A DNA stretch of 64,000 nucleotides from Archangium sp. (GCA_030681645.1 JAUXRX010000018.1:186001-250000); one strand, 5' to 3'; shown: positions 26,221-35,260, counted from the stretch's first letter. The notes: generated by a model not told the origin, from the letters alone. A program made the numbers and translations.

Positions 26221-27597
26221 TTACGGCGTGGGATCGACGCAGCCGCTGCCGCTGCTCGAGCACATGCCGCTGACGCAGTTGCTCGAGGTGCACTCGGCGT
26301 AGCTCATGCAACTCGCGCCGGCACCCTTCTTCATCGCGCACACCCCCGACATCATCGTCGAGGTGGCGGTGCAGTACAGGGAACCGCTGAAGCCGCACTG
26401 GTAGCCCGTGTACGTGCACGACTGGCCCAGGGTGTGGGTCGGCTGGCAGGTGCCGGTGCTCGAGCCCGTGGGGAGGTCGCAGATGAGGTTCGGCTGGCAC
26501 TGGCCGGGCGACGAGCACGCGGTGTTGATGGTGCCCAGCGCGACGCAGACGTTGGTGGCGCTGCAGAAGAGGTCACCCATGCAGCTGCGCGTCGAGTCAC
26601 AGGGCGCTGAGGGCGCGCCGAGCCGGCCGCACACTCCGCCGTAGCACTGCAACAGCCCGGCGCACTGGCCGTAGCCGACGCACGTCTGGCCCATCAGGCG
26701 CTTCGCCGTGCACACCTTCGTGCTCGAGCAGAACGCGTCGGCCGCACAGGGGCGATCGTTCGTCTGGCCAGACGTGGGCGCGCAGGACTGGCCGATGGGC
26801 GTCAGCGCCACGCAGACCGAACCGTAGGGCTCACTGCCCGGCGCACAGGGGACGCCGGACACGGTGGGCTGGCCGACGGGCGTGGTGGCGCTGCAGACGC
26901 CGGGACAGGTCGCGGACGCGTTGCAGTAGAGGCCCGCCGCGCACTCGGTGTCCTGGCCGTAGCAGGCGGCGTTGAGCGCGCCCGTGCCCCGCAGCGTGCT
27001 GGAGCAGACGGTGAAGTCGACCGCGTCGCAGGCGCCGCTGCTGAGCTGGCTGAGGCAGCTCGCGGCCGCGTTGGCCTCGAAGACGGTGCGGCCGTCGCGC
27101 ATCGCCGGCGTGACCGTGCAGAAGCCGCTCGTTCCTCCCGCGCTTCGGCAGAGGGTGGCGGAAGAGTACAGGCCGCAGCGCACGGCGAAGTCGCAGATGG
27201 TGGTGATGTAGTCGGCGCACCAGACCTCGAAGGTCGAGCCCGTGCCACCGCCAGTGCCACCGCCGGTGACGCCGCCGCCAGTGCCACCGCCAGTCACGCC
27301 ACCGCCATTGCCTCCACCGGTGACCCCGCCGCCGCCACCGGTGATGCCGCCGCCACCCGAGCCGCCACCCGAGCCGCCACCGCTCCCCGCGCTGCCGCAG
27401 ATGCCGATGTTGCAGTTGAGGCCGGCCGAGCAGGTGCCGCAGAGGAGGCCGCCGGTGCCGCAGGCCGGGTTGGAGTTGCCCGCCTGGCACGTGCCGGCGG
27501 TGTCGCAGCAGCCGCTGCAGTTTCCGGGACCGCACTTCTGCGTGGGACCACAACCGGTGACGGCGAGGAGGACCAGCGTGAGGGCGAGTGCGCGCAT
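26221..27597 (-). CDS. Cys-rich lipoprotein with Gly/Thr-rich linker
   Basis: 458 residues from the ATG at 27597, giving a lipoprotein signal with the lipobox LLAVTGC. A Cys-rich head is followed by a low-complexity linker of Gly with Thr and Val (units of VTGGGTGGG) of about 55 residues, and then a large region with about 40 Cys in repeated modules such as CAADAFCSSTKVC and CPGVCSATTPVGQ, each a short disulfide-knot-like element introduced by a phrase like (L/V)GQSC. Such proteins are abundant in Myxococcota and thought to be surface exposed; no function is known. The tandem GGTGGC-type codons make the linker length unstable. Confidence 0.85.
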   Translation of the reverse strand: MRALALTLVLLAVTGCGPTQKCGPGNCSGCCDTAGTCQAGNSNPACGTGGLLCGTCSAGLNCNIGICGSAGSGGGSGGGSGGGGITGGGGGVTGGGNGGGVTGGGTGGGVTGGGTGGGTGSTFEVWCADYITTICDFAVRCGLYSSATLCRSAGGTSGFCTVTPAMRDGRTVFEANAAASCLSQLSSGACDAVDFTVCSSTLRGTGALNAACYGQDTECAAGLYCNASATCPGVCSATTPVGQPTVSGVPCAPGSEPYGSVCVALTPIGQSCAPTSGQTNDRPCAADAFCSSTKVCTAKRLMGQTCVGYGQCAGLLQCYGGVCGRLGAPSAPCDSTRSCMGDLFCSATNVCVALGTINTACSSPGQCQPNLICDLPTGSSTGTCQPTHTLGQSCTYTGYQCGFSGSLYCTATSTMMSGVCAMKKGAGASCMSYAECTSSNCVSGMCSSSGSGCVDPTP

Positions 27598-27629
27598 GGG
27601 GCGCGAATCAACACAGTTCGCCGCGGAAG

Positions 27630-29048
27630 TCACTCCAGCGGCAGCATGAGCTTGAACACCGTCTCGCCGGGCTTCGACTCGAGGGTGAGCGTGCCGCGGT
27701 GCGCTTCCACCAGCTTGCGCGCGAGCGGCAGCCCCAGGCCCGTGCCCTTCTCCCGCGTGGTGAAGAACGGCTCGAAGATGCGTGCCTGCAGCTCGGGGGC
27801 GATGCCCGGGCCCTGGTCGCGCACCTCGACGGTGTACTGCTGGTTCGCCTTGCGGCCGCGCAGGGTCACGCGCTGGCCCGCGGTGGAGATCTGCACCGCG
27901 TTCTTCACCAGGTTCACCAGCGCGCTGGTGAGCAGGCTGCCGTCGCCCTGGATCGTGGCCGGCTCGGCGTCGACCTCGAGCGTGACCGACTTCCCCCCGG
28001 CCTCGCCGGCGAGGTGCTGCGCGGCCGAGTCGAGCAGGGCCTTCGCGTCGAGCGGGGTGAGGGTGAGCTTCTGTTCCTTGGCGAAGGCGAGGAAGTCCTC
28101 GACGATGCGCTTCAAGTACTGCAGCTCGCGGCGGATCTTCGTGAGGTGCGATCTCGCCTCGGCCACGTCGGGTGAGGCGGCGACCAGCTCTTCGTCGAGC
28201 AGGCCGGAGAAGAGCTCGATGCCGCCCAGCGGGTTCTTCACCTCGTGCGCCACGCCGCCGAGCATGAGCTTGAGCTGGCGATCGCGGCTCTCCAGCGCCT
28301 CGCGCATCGACTCGAGCTCCCGCGCGAGGATGCCGATCTCCAGGGTCGCCTCGCCGGCCACGCGCGTGGACAGATCGCCGCCGCCGATGCGCAGCGCCGC
28401 GCTCACCAGCCGCTCGAGCGGCGTGGCCACGCCCCGCGCCGAGAGCACCGCGGTGATCGCGAGCAGCAGCAAGGTGAGCACCGCCAGCCCCACGAAGGCG
28501 TTGAGCAGGCGCGCCAGCGGGCCGAAGAACGCGGCGCTGCCTTCGATCGCCACCACGCCCACCACCTTCCCGTCGGACAGCAGCGGCGCGTAGCCCGTCT
28601 TGTAGAAGTTGCCGTCGGTGCCCTGGAAGAGCACCTGGCTCGAGGCCAGCTCTCCTGCGAAGACGCGCTTGAGCTCGGTGCCGTCGCGCAACAGCTCAGT
28701 GGCCTCGGTCATGGGCATGAGCGAGCCGCCCACGTCGAGCCGCGCGCGGCGCTCGGAGTCCACCACCAGGATCCTGCGCACGCCGGTGCGGTCCTTCACC
28801 TCGGTCAGCTCGCGGGTGAGGGAGCGCCAGGTGCGGCTGCCTTCACCCTGCGCGTCGGCCGCTTCCACCGAAAGCACCCGCTCGCCCTTGAGCTGCGACG
28901 AGACGGTGGCGGCGATGCCGGCGAGCGAGCGGCCCAGCTCTTCCTCGAGCACGTTGCGGCTGGCGCGGTACAGGCCGAAGCCGCCCAGTGACAGCACCAG
29001 CAGGGTGGGGATGAGGAACGCCAGCAGGAGCCGGCCGCGCAGTCCCAT
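27630..29048 (-). CDS. Membrane sensor histidine kinase
   Basis: 472 residues. Two membrane helices (about 7-27 and 182-204) flank a periplasmic sensor of about 150 residues; a HAMP linker (205-255) leads to the dimerisation domain with the phospho-acceptor His268 in GGVAHEVKNPLGG, and a HATPase domain with N-box LVNLVKNAV, G1 DQGPGI, and FEPFFTTREKGTGLGL. It should autophosphorylate and signal to a response regulator, but none is adjacent; the NtrC-type regulator at 13803 is the nearest orphan. The PilZ gene precedes it by six bases on the same strand, so the two are co-transcribed. Confidence 0.93.
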   Translation of the reverse strand: MGLRGRLLLAFLIPTLLVLSLGGFGLYRASRNVLEEELGRSLAGIAATVSSQLKGERVLSVEAADAQGEGSRTWRSLTRELTEVKDRTGVRRILVVDSERRARLDVGGSLMPMTEATELLRDGTELKRVFAGELASSQVLFQGTDGNFYKTGYAPLLSDGKVVGVVAIEGSAAFFGPLARLLNAFVGLAVLTLLLLAITAVLSARGVATPLERLVSAALRIGGGDLSTRVAGEATLEIGILARELESMREALESRDRQLKLMLGGVAHEVKNPLGGIELFSGLLDEELVAASPDVAEARSHLTKIRRELQYLKRIVEDFLAFAKEQKLTLTPLDAKALLDSAAQHLAGEAGGKSVTLEVDAEPATIQGDGSLLTSALVNLVKNAVQISTAGQRVTLRGRKANQQYTVEVRDQGPGIAPELQARIFEPFFTTREKGTGLGLPLARKLVEAHRGTLTLESKPGETVFKLMLPLE

Positions 29049-29054
29049 GAGCCT

Positions 29055-29420
29055 TCAGTTCCTGGTGCCGCTGCGCTGCGCGCAGATCTCCGCGATGAGC
29101 GCCATCGATTCTTCGTCGAAGTTCATGAACTCGATGCCCATGCCCGCCGGCCGCTTCGGATCGCCGACGGGGTTGACCCGCACCACCCGGCCCATGCCTT
29201 CGATCAGCTTGCTGCCGTCCTTGAGCGCGAACTGCAGGTAGATGACGGCGCCCTCTTCGCGCGGCTCGTCGGTCTTCACGAAGATGCCGCCCGGCGAGAT
29301 GTTGACGGAATACTCGGCGAGGAACTCGTCGAAGGTGTCGAAGCGGAACTGCACCAGCACGTTGAGCGGCGTTCTGGGGTGCCGTCTCTTGTCCGGGCCT
29401 GACCCGTCCGAGTCGCTCAT
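29055..29420 (-). CDS. PilZ-domain protein
   Basis: 121 residues from the ATG at 29418-29420. The PilZ c-di-GMP signature is present: RRHPRTPLNVLVQFR (the RxxxR part) and, 20 residues on, NISPGGIFVKT (the D/NxSxxG part). The form with ISPGGIFVKTDEPREEGAVI and GMGIEFMNFDEES is typical of the stand-alone PilZ family common in myxobacteria. The Asn in place of Asp in the second motif is frequent in this subfamily and does not settle whether it binds c-di-GMP. It is upstream of, and coupled to, a sensor histidine kinase gene, suggesting a link between c-di-GMP and that signalling pathway. Confidence 0.9.
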   Translation of the reverse strand: MSDSDGSGPDKRRHPRTPLNVLVQFRFDTFDEFLAEYSVNISPGGIFVKTDEPREEGAVIYLQFALKDGSKLIEGMGRVVRVNPVGDPKRPAGMGIEFMNFDEESMALIAEICAQRSGTRN

Positions 29421-29513
29421 GATCTGCGAGCAAGGATAAGCGCCTCGGAGGCCTCTTCCCCAGAAATCGTCCCCGAGCCGTTCACCCCGGGAGGATGGGC
29501 TAGGTTCTTCCCC

Positions 29514-30560
29514 ATGGCGGGCAACGGCGACCTCATCCGTTCCATGCGGGCCGGCGGTGGCGCCGGGGTCGCCGCCGTGCAGGAACTGCTGCGCCGCGCG
29601 AAGGCCGGCTCGGTCTCCACCGCCGAGCTCAAGGAAGTGCAGAAGGTCATCACCTCGCCCGAGCTGCGCGACGCCTTCAAGAACGTGGCGCGCGACGTCT
29701 CGGCGCTCCTCTCGAACGGGGGCGAGCGGGTGTTTCGCGACGTCAGCTCCCTGACACCCGACACCGGCCGGCTCACCGACGCGCGCGCGCTGCCCGAGCG
29801 CTTCCTCGCCGACCTGACGCTGGTCGAGCAGGAGCTGCTGCACCACCCCGGCATGACGAAGGACCAGAAGGCCGCCCGGCTCTTCGCGTTCTTCGAGAGT
29901 TATGCCGCCCGCTTCGCCGAGCTCGCGCACGGCACGGCCCAGGCAGAGCAGGCCGCGAAGGGTCAGCTCGCGCAGGAAGGCGGGGCGTTCGCCGCGGTCG
30001 ACACGGGCCTCCAGCTCGCCCCCGCGCTGAGCGAGGCCGAGCTGCAGAAGGCGCGGGCCCAGTTCGACAAGGCGCTCAAGCGCGCAGGCTTCGAAGAGCT
30101 CAAGACCGACGATGGGCGCACCGGGCTGGAAGCGGCGCGCGAGCTGCTCGAAGCGAAGACGAAAGACGCGCAGGCGCAGGCCCGGCCGCGCAGCCTCGAG
30201 GCGCCAGGGTGGAAGGACAACGCCGCCGCGGCGGATCGTGGCCTTCGCGCCGACGTCGACAAGGAACGCCGCGCCATCAACGCCCTCGACGTGAAGGGGC
30301 CGATTCAGCCGCAGCTCCGCGTGCCCGCGCCGAAGGTCGAAGAGGCGCCGCAGGACGCCGCCAAGAAGAAGAAGAGCAGCGCTGCTGCCGGCACCGACCA
30401 GGTGCTCGGCGGGCAGATGTTGTGGAACGTGATGCACCTGCTGCGCGGCGACGAGCTCGACGACGTGGCCCGGCGCGACGCGATGACTCAGCTCGCCGTG
30501 GCAGCCGCCCTGATCCTGATCCTCGGGGCCATCCTCGTGGGCGTCCTGGTGTGGATGTAG
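29514..30560 (+). CDS. Hypothetical tail-anchored protein
   Basis: 348 residues. The first 320 residues are helical and hydrophilic (Ala, Glu, Lys, Arg), with a possible bundle at 30-170 and a second helix pair at 170-240; a Lys-rich stretch (AAKKKKSSAAAG) precedes a conserved-looking MLWNVMHLLRGDELDDVARR. One C-terminal helix (LAVAAALILILGAILVGVLV) would anchor it in the inner membrane with the body in the cytoplasm. I do not recognise the family. It is divergent from the PilZ gene with a 93-base gap. Confidence 0.7.
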   Translation: MAGNGDLIRSMRAGGGAGVAAVQELLRRAKAGSVSTAELKEVQKVITSPELRDAFKNVARDVSALLSNGGERVFRDVSSLTPDTGRLTDARALPERFLADLTLVEQELLHHPGMTKDQKAARLFAFFESYAARFAELAHGTAQAEQAAKGQLAQEGGAFAAVDTGLQLAPALSEAELQKARAQFDKALKRAGFEELKTDDGRTGLEAARELLEAKTKDAQAQARPRSLEAPGWKDNAAAADRGLRADVDKERRAINALDVKGPIQPQLRVPAPKVEEAPQDAAKKKKSSAAAGTDQVLGGQMLWNVMHLLRGDELDDVARRDAMTQLAVAAALILILGAILVGVLVWM

Positions 30561-30636
30561 GCCCCCGGAACCTCAGGGGCCTGCGCGGGAGTTCAGTCGA
30601 GGCTACAGTTGTTCAAGGCCGCAGGAGGTTAGCGCC

Positions 30637-31122
30637 GTGCGTCGGATCAGCGTCACCCAGTCCCGTCCAGATTACATGGTCGTCCACATCGGGCGCGACC
30701 GCGCACGGCTGGTGCTGTGGGGCGCGACGCTCCTGGTGCTGGCCGGTTCGCTCACGCTGATGGACCTGTCCAGCGGTGGCGGCCTCTTCACCCTCTTCCT
30801 CGACGCCTTCATCTTCCCGGTGATCGTGGTGGCGTTGCTGCGCCTGGGGAAGAAGCAGGAACGCACCCTGGTGCGAGCCAACAACCGCCTGCTGCTCGAC
30901 GGGGAGCCGCTCGAGATGGCGCGCGTCGAATTGCGCGTACTCAAGCTGCCCATCACCCGGGTGCCGACGGGCTACGCGCTCTCGTTGTGGGTGATGACGG
31001 CGTCGGGCCCGGAAGACGTGCCCATCGGCCGCTTCGCCACCTTGCTCGAGGCGTCGGCCCTCTCGGGTCAGCTCGAAGACTTCGTGCAGCGCGCGAACGT
31101 CAAACAGCACCGTCACGCCTGA
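30637..31122 (+). CDS. Hypothetical membrane protein
   Basis: 161 residues from a GTG start with the strong ribosome-binding site AGGAGG (30623-30628). Two hydrophobic helices (LVLWGATLLVLAGSLTLM and LFLDAFIFPVIVVALLRL) lie in the first 70 residues, and the rest is a small soluble domain of beta character that includes LLLDGEPLEMARVELRVLKL. This layout resembles short PH-like membrane proteins, but no firm assignment is possible. It stands alone between the tail-anchored protein and the acyltransferase operon. Confidence 0.7.
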   Translation: MRRISVTQSRPDYMVVHIGRDRARLVLWGATLLVLAGSLTLMDLSSGGGLFTLFLDAFIFPVIVVALLRLGKKQERTLVRANNRLLLDGEPLEMARVELRVLKLPITRVPTGYALSLWVMTASGPEDVPIGRFATLLEASALSGQLEDFVQRANVKQHRHA

Positions 31123-31132
31123 AAATCCGTGC

Positions 31133-31153
31133 TCCCCGAGCGGAGTCGAGGGG
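31133..31153. repeat. Dispersed repeat, short copy
   Basis: TCCCCGAGCGGAGTCGAGGG G, 10 bases after the preceding stop and 17 bases before the acyltransferase start. It therefore overlaps the probable leader of the six-gene operon. Confidence 0.7.
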
Positions 31154-31170
31154 CCTAGAGTCGCCGCCCC

Positions 31171-31971
31171 ATGGCGCGTGACGAAGCGGTGCGAGACCTG
31201 GTCGACCGGCTGGAACTGCCCTTCAACTCTCTGGGCATCGACCCGTACGGCATCTCGAAGAAGCACCTGACGGTGTTCTTCAACGTGCTCGGCTTCCTGT
31301 ACCGGCGCTATTTCCGGGTGAAGGCGGTGGGCATCGAGAACGTGCCGCCGCGCGGGCGCGCCATGCTGGTGGGCAACCACTCGGGTGGCTACGCGCTCGA
31401 TGGCGCGATGGTGCTCACCTCGATGCTGCTCGAGATGGACCCGCCGCGGCTGGCCCAGGGAATGGCCGAGAAGTTCATCAACATGCTGCCGGTGGGCAGC
31501 ACCTGGAGCTCGCGCTGCGGCCAGCTCACCGGCCTGCCCGAGCACGCCGAGCGGCTGCTGATGGACGATCGCCTGCTGATGGTGTTCCCCGAGGGAGCGC
31601 GCGGCACGGCCAAGCTCTTCAAGGAACGGCACTCGCTGGTCGACTTCGGCACGGGCTTCATGCGCCTGGCGCTCAAGACGAAGTCGCCCATCGTGCCGCT
31701 GGGCTTCGCGGGCGGCGGCGAGGCGGTGCCGACGATCATGAACTCGACCACCCTGGGGAAGTTGATGGGCGTGCCCTACGTGCCCATCACCGCGTACGGG
31801 CTCGCCGCGCCGTTGCCCGCGAAGCTGGCGGTGCACTTCGGCAAGCCGCTGGTGTTCTCCGGCACGGGCGACGAGGAGGACTCGGTGATCATCGGGTACG
31901 TCGACGAGGTGAAGGCGCGCATCGCCGAGCTGCTCGAAGCCGCGCGCGTGTCGCGAGGGGGCGAGTCATGA
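31171..31971 (+). CDS. PlsC-type acyltransferase (lysophospholipid acyltransferase family)
   Basis: 266 residues. The acyltransferase motifs are visible: NHSGGYALDG (the H-x(4-6)-D catalytic block), VFPEGARGTAKLF (PEGxxG, substrate glycerol-phosphate binding), and a late SPIVPLGFAGGGEAVP. These enzymes transfer acyl chains to lysophospholipids or similar acceptors at the inner membrane. The form with NHSGGYA and a long C-terminus is typical of a hemolysin/acyltransferase-like subfamily rather than canonical PlsC. It opens a tightly packed operon; its stop overlaps the next start by four bases (ATGA). Confidence 0.88.
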   Translation: MARDEAVRDLVDRLELPFNSLGIDPYGISKKHLTVFFNVLGFLYRRYFRVKAVGIENVPPRGRAMLVGNHSGGYALDGAMVLTSMLLEMDPPRLAQGMAEKFINMLPVGSTWSSRCGQLTGLPEHAERLLMDDRLLMVFPEGARGTAKLFKERHSLVDFGTGFMRLALKTKSPIVPLGFAGGGEAVPTIMNSTTLGKLMGVPYVPITAYGLAAPLPAKLAVHFGKPLVFSGTGDEEDSVIIGYVDEVKARIAELLEAARVSRGGES

Positions 31972-32888
31972 AGGTCCTCATCGTCGGCGTCGGCGGCGCG
32001 CTCGCGCGGCTGGTGGCGCTCAAGCTGCGCGAGGCGGGGCACGCGGTCATCGGCCTCGATCGCCGCCCCTGGTGGGACGCGCCTCGCGACATCCAGGTGC
32101 ACGAGGTCGACATTCGCAAGCGCGCCGCGGAAGACGTGTTCCGCCGCGAGCGCCCCGACTGCGTGGTGCACATGGCCACGGTGAACGCGCTCTCGGCGTC
32201 GGGCGAAGAGCGGGCCCGCATCAACATCGCCGGCACGCGGGCGGTGTTCGATCACTCCGTCGCGCACGGGGTGAAGCACGTGGTGGTGGTGGGCCGGCAC
32301 ACGTACTACGGCGCCTCGGCCGACTCGCCGCTGTACCACACCGAGAACGAGCCCCCGAACGGCATCGGGAACTTCCCCGAGCTGGCCGACCTGGTGGCGG
32401 CCGATCTCTACGCGGCCAACATGTTGTGGCGCGAGCCGTCGCTCACCACCACGGTGCTGCGGCTGGTCTACACGCTGGGGCCCTCGAAGACGGGCACGCT
32501 CTCGAGCTTCCTGCGGGGCAAGCGGGTGCCGATGGTGTTCGGGTTCGACCCGCTCTTTCAGTTCCTCGAGGAAGACGACGCGGCGCGGGGCATCACCATC
32601 GCGGTGGAAAAGCGGCCGCGGGGCATCTTCAACGTGTGTGGGCCGGCGCCGATCCCGCTGGGGACGATCGCGAAAGAGACGGGCCGCACGGTGGTGCCGG
32701 TGCCTGAGCCGATCCTGGTGCAGTTGCTGGGGCGCTTCGGCTTTCCCGCCCTTCCGAAGGGGGCCCTCGAGCACATCAAGTACCCGATCGTGGTCGACGG
32801 CACGGCCTACAAGACCGCCACGGGCTTCACGCACACGACGAGCGAGGTCGAAGCGCTGCGTCGCTATCGCCGCATCAGCCCGGTGTGA
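31968..32888 (+). CDS. NAD(P)-dependent epimerase/dehydratase-like protein
   Basis: 306 residues. An extended SDR Rossmann fold is indicated by MKVLIVGVGGALARLVALKL (GxxGxxG-type nucleotide motif), GLDRRPWWD, HMATVNAL and INIAGTRAVFDH. The catalytic YxxxK expected in this family is not evident; the corresponding helix reads LAAADLYAANML-like sequence without Lys four residues after Tyr. It may bind a nucleotide without classical SDR catalysis, like atypical NmrA or complex I-type members. It overlaps the acyltransferase gene by four bases and the next gene by four (GTGA). Confidence 0.82.
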   Translation: MKVLIVGVGGALARLVALKLREAGHAVIGLDRRPWWDAPRDIQVHEVDIRKRAAEDVFRRERPDCVVHMATVNALSASGEERARINIAGTRAVFDHSVAHGVKHVVVVGRHTYYGASADSPLYHTENEPPNGIGNFPELADLVAADLYAANMLWREPSLTTTVLRLVYTLGPSKTGTLSSFLRGKRVPMVFGFDPLFQFLEEDDAARGITIAVEKRPRGIFNVCGPAPIPLGTIAKETGRTVVPVPEPILVQLLGRFGFPALPKGALEHIKYPIVVDGTAYKTATGFTHTTSEVEALRRYRRISPV

Positions 32889-33862
32889 GGACTCGCCAGA
32901 AGGGTCAACGAGAGTCCCTCTCCCTGCGAAGCGGGGTGAGGTCAGGAGGGGGGCTCACTTCGGCTCAGGGAGCACTTTCAGCACAGGGCAAACGAACCAC
33001 CCTCCCACGCCTGACAGATCGCCTCCCGCTGGGAGACGGCCTGCTCGTCAGCCCCATCTGCCTCGGAGCCGTCGCCAGACCCGACGTCGTGCTGGCCGCC
33101 TGGGAAGCGGGCATCAACTTCTTCTTCCTCACCGCCGACATGCACTGGCCGATGTACGAGCCGCTGCGCCGGGGCCTGAAGACGCTCTTCAAGAAGCCCG
33201 GAGCGAGGGACAGCGTGGTCATCTGCACCACCGCCTACGTGACCCAGCCCGACTTCTGCGAGATGCCGTTCGAAGAGGTGGTCGAAGCGCTGCCCGGCCT
33301 CGATCGCATCGACGTGGTGACGATGGGCGGCGTGTCCGAGGGAGACTTCAAGCAACGCCTGCCCGTCTACCAGCGTCACCGCGAGAGCGGCTTCGTGGGC
33401 AACAAGGCGATCGGCGCGTCCTTCCACGATCGCAAGACCGCGCGCGCAGCCATCAACCAGCACCTGGTCGACCTCGCGTTCATCCGCTTCAACGCCGGTC
33501 ACCCGGGAGCCGAAGCCGACGTCTTCCCGCACCTCGAGCAGCCGCGGCACACGAGGCTGTTCAACTTCAAGACGATCGACGGCTGGGTCGCGCCGCCGCA
33601 GCTCGACGCGCTGGGGCTCGATCCTCGCAGCTGGCAGCCGCACCCGGTGGATCACTACCGCTTCGCGCTCTCTCAGCCCTCGCTCGACGGGGTGTTGGCC
33701 GCGCTGTCTCACCCACGCGAGGTGCAGCAACTGGCCGACGCGCTGGCCGCCGGGCCGATGGCCCAGGAAGATCAGCGCTACCTGATCACCCTCGCGAAGG
33801 CGCGACGCTCAGTGGAAGAAGCTCCCTCTCCCCGAGGGGGAGCGGGTCGGGGAGAGGGCTAG
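32885..33862 (+). CDS. Aldo/keto reductase-like protein flanked by REP-like sequence
   Basis: 325 residues from a GTG overlapping the previous stop. The first 40 residues include SLSLRSGVRSGGGL, the translation of a REP-like element, so the conserved domain starts near residue 44 (LPLGDGLLVSPICLGAV). The TIM-barrel pattern of aldo/keto reductases is recognisable (AAWEAGINFFFLTADMHWPM, DRIDVVTMGG, IGASFHD), but the catalytic Tyr/Lys tetrad is not clear, so activity is uncertain. The last 13 residues (APSPRGGAGRGEG) come from a second REP-like element. Insertion at both ends without loss of frame is striking. Confidence 0.75.
   Translation: MRTRQKGQRESLSLRSGVRSGGGLTSAQGALSAQGKRTTLPRLTDRLPLGDGLLVSPICLGAVARPDVVLAAWEAGINFFFLTADMHWPMYEPLRRGLKTLFKKPGARDSVVICTTAYVTQPDFCEMPFEEVVEALPGLDRIDVVTMGGVSEGDFKQRLPVYQRHRESGFVGNKAIGASFHDRKTARAAINQHLVDLAFIRFNAGHPGAEADVFPHLEQPRHTRLFNFKTIDGWVAPPQLDALGLDPRSWQPHPVDHYRFALSQPSLDGVLAALSHPREVQQLADALAAGPMAQEDQRYLITLAKARRSVEEAPSPRGGAGRGEG
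32915..32957. repeat. REP-like element in the 5' part of the aldo/keto reductase-like gene
   Basis: TCCCTCTCCCTGCGAAGCGG then GGTGAGGTCAGGAGGGGGG; a slightly degenerate member of the family, translated in frame near the N-terminus of the host gene. Confidence 0.65.
33822..33858. repeat. REP-like element at the 3' end of the aldo/keto reductase-like gene
   Basis: CTCCCTCTCCCCGAGGGGGA then GCGGGTCGGGGAGAGGG. It encodes the last residues of the gene and supplies purine-rich sequence a few bases before the next ATG at 33867. Confidence 0.75.
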
Positions 33863-33866
33863 ACTG

Positions 33867-34700
33867 ATGCCGAGACCGGGGCTCGCAACGCTGTTGGCGC
33901 AGAGATCGCTGAAGCACTTCTTCACCAAGTCCTGGCCCGACGAGCCGTTCCTGGTGCACGCGCCGCCGTCACGCCTCGAGGGCCTCGCCGACGCCCGGGA
34001 GCTCGCCTCCATCGACGCGCTCGCCAAAATCCCCTGTCACGCGGTGCTCGCTCAGGGGCAACACCTCGACACCAACCGGTTCGGCAACATCGCGGTCGCC
34101 CCCGAGCTCGCGTCCTCGCTGCTGCGCGCGGGCGTGACGATGTACTTCAACGAGCCGAAGTTCCCCTCGCGCTCGGTCTGGCGCTGGGTGCACGCGGTGG
34201 AAAGAGACCTGGGCCTCGGCCCCGGCAGCATCCGCCCCAGCGTCTTCTTCTCGACCCCGGGGCCCGGGGCGCGGATGCACTTCGACTGCACCGAGTCCTT
34301 CGTGGTGCAGCTCGCCGGGCGCAAGGAATGGCGCATCGCCGCGAACGAACACATCCCATTCCCACCAGTGAACTACCTCGAGGGCGCGCCGCTGCCCGAC
34401 GAACTCGCGCTGCTCACGAAGCGGCCGATGAAGGCGCCGAAGAAGGTGCGCACGGTGGTGCTGAAGCCGGGCTCGGTGCTGTACCTGCCGCGCGGTTGGT
34501 GGCACGCCACGCGGACGCTCGAGGCCTCGACTCACCTCGACCTGCTCACGGCGGTGCCGACCTGGGCCGACACCTTCCGCCCGGTGCTCGAGGCGCTCTT
34601 CGCGCAGGGCACGCACTGGCTTACCCCTGCCACCGCGCCGCGCTTCGGACCTGCCATGCTCGAGAAGCTCATCGACGAACTGCGAGGGAGACTCGAATGA
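33867..34700 (+). CDS. JmjC/cupin-like Fe(II)/2-oxoglutarate oxygenase
   Basis: 277 residues. A cupin-8/JmjC fold is indicated by GARMHFDCTESFVVQLAGRK (Fe ligands His138 and Asp140), KPGSVLYLPRGWWHATRT (third ligand His213) and TMYFNEPKF. The family, which includes ribosomal-protein and tRNA hydroxylases such as RoxA/YcfD and the MINA53 type, hydroxylates side chains (Arg, His, Asn, Lys) using 2-oxoglutarate and O2. The substrate is unknown. It is the fourth gene of the operon; its stop overlaps the next ATG by four bases. A related but frameshifted hydroxylase gene lies at 40645. Confidence 0.88.
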   Translation: MPRPGLATLLAQRSLKHFFTKSWPDEPFLVHAPPSRLEGLADARELASIDALAKIPCHAVLAQGQHLDTNRFGNIAVAPELASSLLRAGVTMYFNEPKFPSRSVWRWVHAVERDLGLGPGSIRPSVFFSTPGPGARMHFDCTESFVVQLAGRKEWRIAANEHIPFPPVNYLEGAPLPDELALLTKRPMKAPKKVRTVVLKPGSVLYLPRGWWHATRTLEASTHLDLLTAVPTWADTFRPVLEALFAQGTHWLTPATAPRFGPAMLEKLIDELRGRLE

Positions 34701-35260
34701 ACCCCAACCCGCTGACCCGCCGCCGCTTCCTCGTCGCCGGAGGCGTGGTGGGGGCCGCGCTCGCCGCAGGGAGTGCGTTGCTCATGCGCGGCGGCGGCGA
34801 CGCGCACTACGCCTCACTGCTGCCGGGCGCCACGCCGCGCGTGCTCTCGCGCAAGGAACTGGGCGTGCTGGCCGCCTTCTGCGACCGCGCCTGTCCGCCG
34901 GAAGGCGAGGACGACCCGGGGCCGCGCAAGACCCGCGTGGCCGAGCGCATCGACAAGGAGCTGACCTTTCACACCCCGAAGATGCAGGCCGACGTGAAGG
35001 CCGCGCTGTTGCTGCTCGAGCACGGCGGGGTGCTGCACCTGCAGTCCACCCGCTTCACCCGGTTGCCGGCCGACGAACAGGACGCGTACCTGACCCGCAT
35101 GGGCATCGACGGGAACGCGCTGGAGCGGCAGGTCTTCGCCAACCTCAAGCTGCTCGCGATCTTCTTCCACTACTGCGACGAGCGGACGTGGAAGGGGATC
35201 CACTACGAAGGCCCGTTCGCGGCCCGCAAGGCCCCGGCAGCCGACTCGAGGGTGTCGTGA
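34697..35260 (+). CDS. Tat-exported gluconate 2-dehydrogenase subunit 3-like protein
   Basis: 187 residues. The N-terminus has a twin-arginine signal, LTRRRFLVAGGVVGAALAAG. The mature part resembles the small (gamma) subunit of membrane gluconate/fructose dehydrogenases (PF13618 type): LSRKELGVLAAFCDRACPPE, PRKTRVAERIDKELTFHTPK. In that family the small subunit is needed to export the FAD subunit, which has no signal of its own. The FAD subunit homologue follows immediately (four-base overlap GTGA), matching this model. No cytochrome c subunit gene is present in the window. Confidence 0.85.
   Translation: MNPNPLTRRRFLVAGGVVGAALAAGSALLMRGGGDAHYASLLPGATPRVLSRKELGVLAAFCDRACPPEGEDDPGPRKTRVAERIDKELTFHTPKMQADVKAALLLLEHGGVLHLQSTRFTRLPADEQDAYLTRMGIDGNALERQVFANLKLLAIFFHYCDERTWKGIHYEGPFAARKAPAADSRVS

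Noticed and set aside
27242..27649. Plus-strand Pro/Val repeat frame (PPVTPPPVPP)
   Set aside because: Complement of the Gly/Thr linker of the Cys-rich lipoprotein gene; no start signals.
31968..32888. Calling this protein a specific UDP-sugar epimerase
   Set aside because: The YxxxK catalytic pair is not evident and no sugar-nucleotide genes are adjacent.
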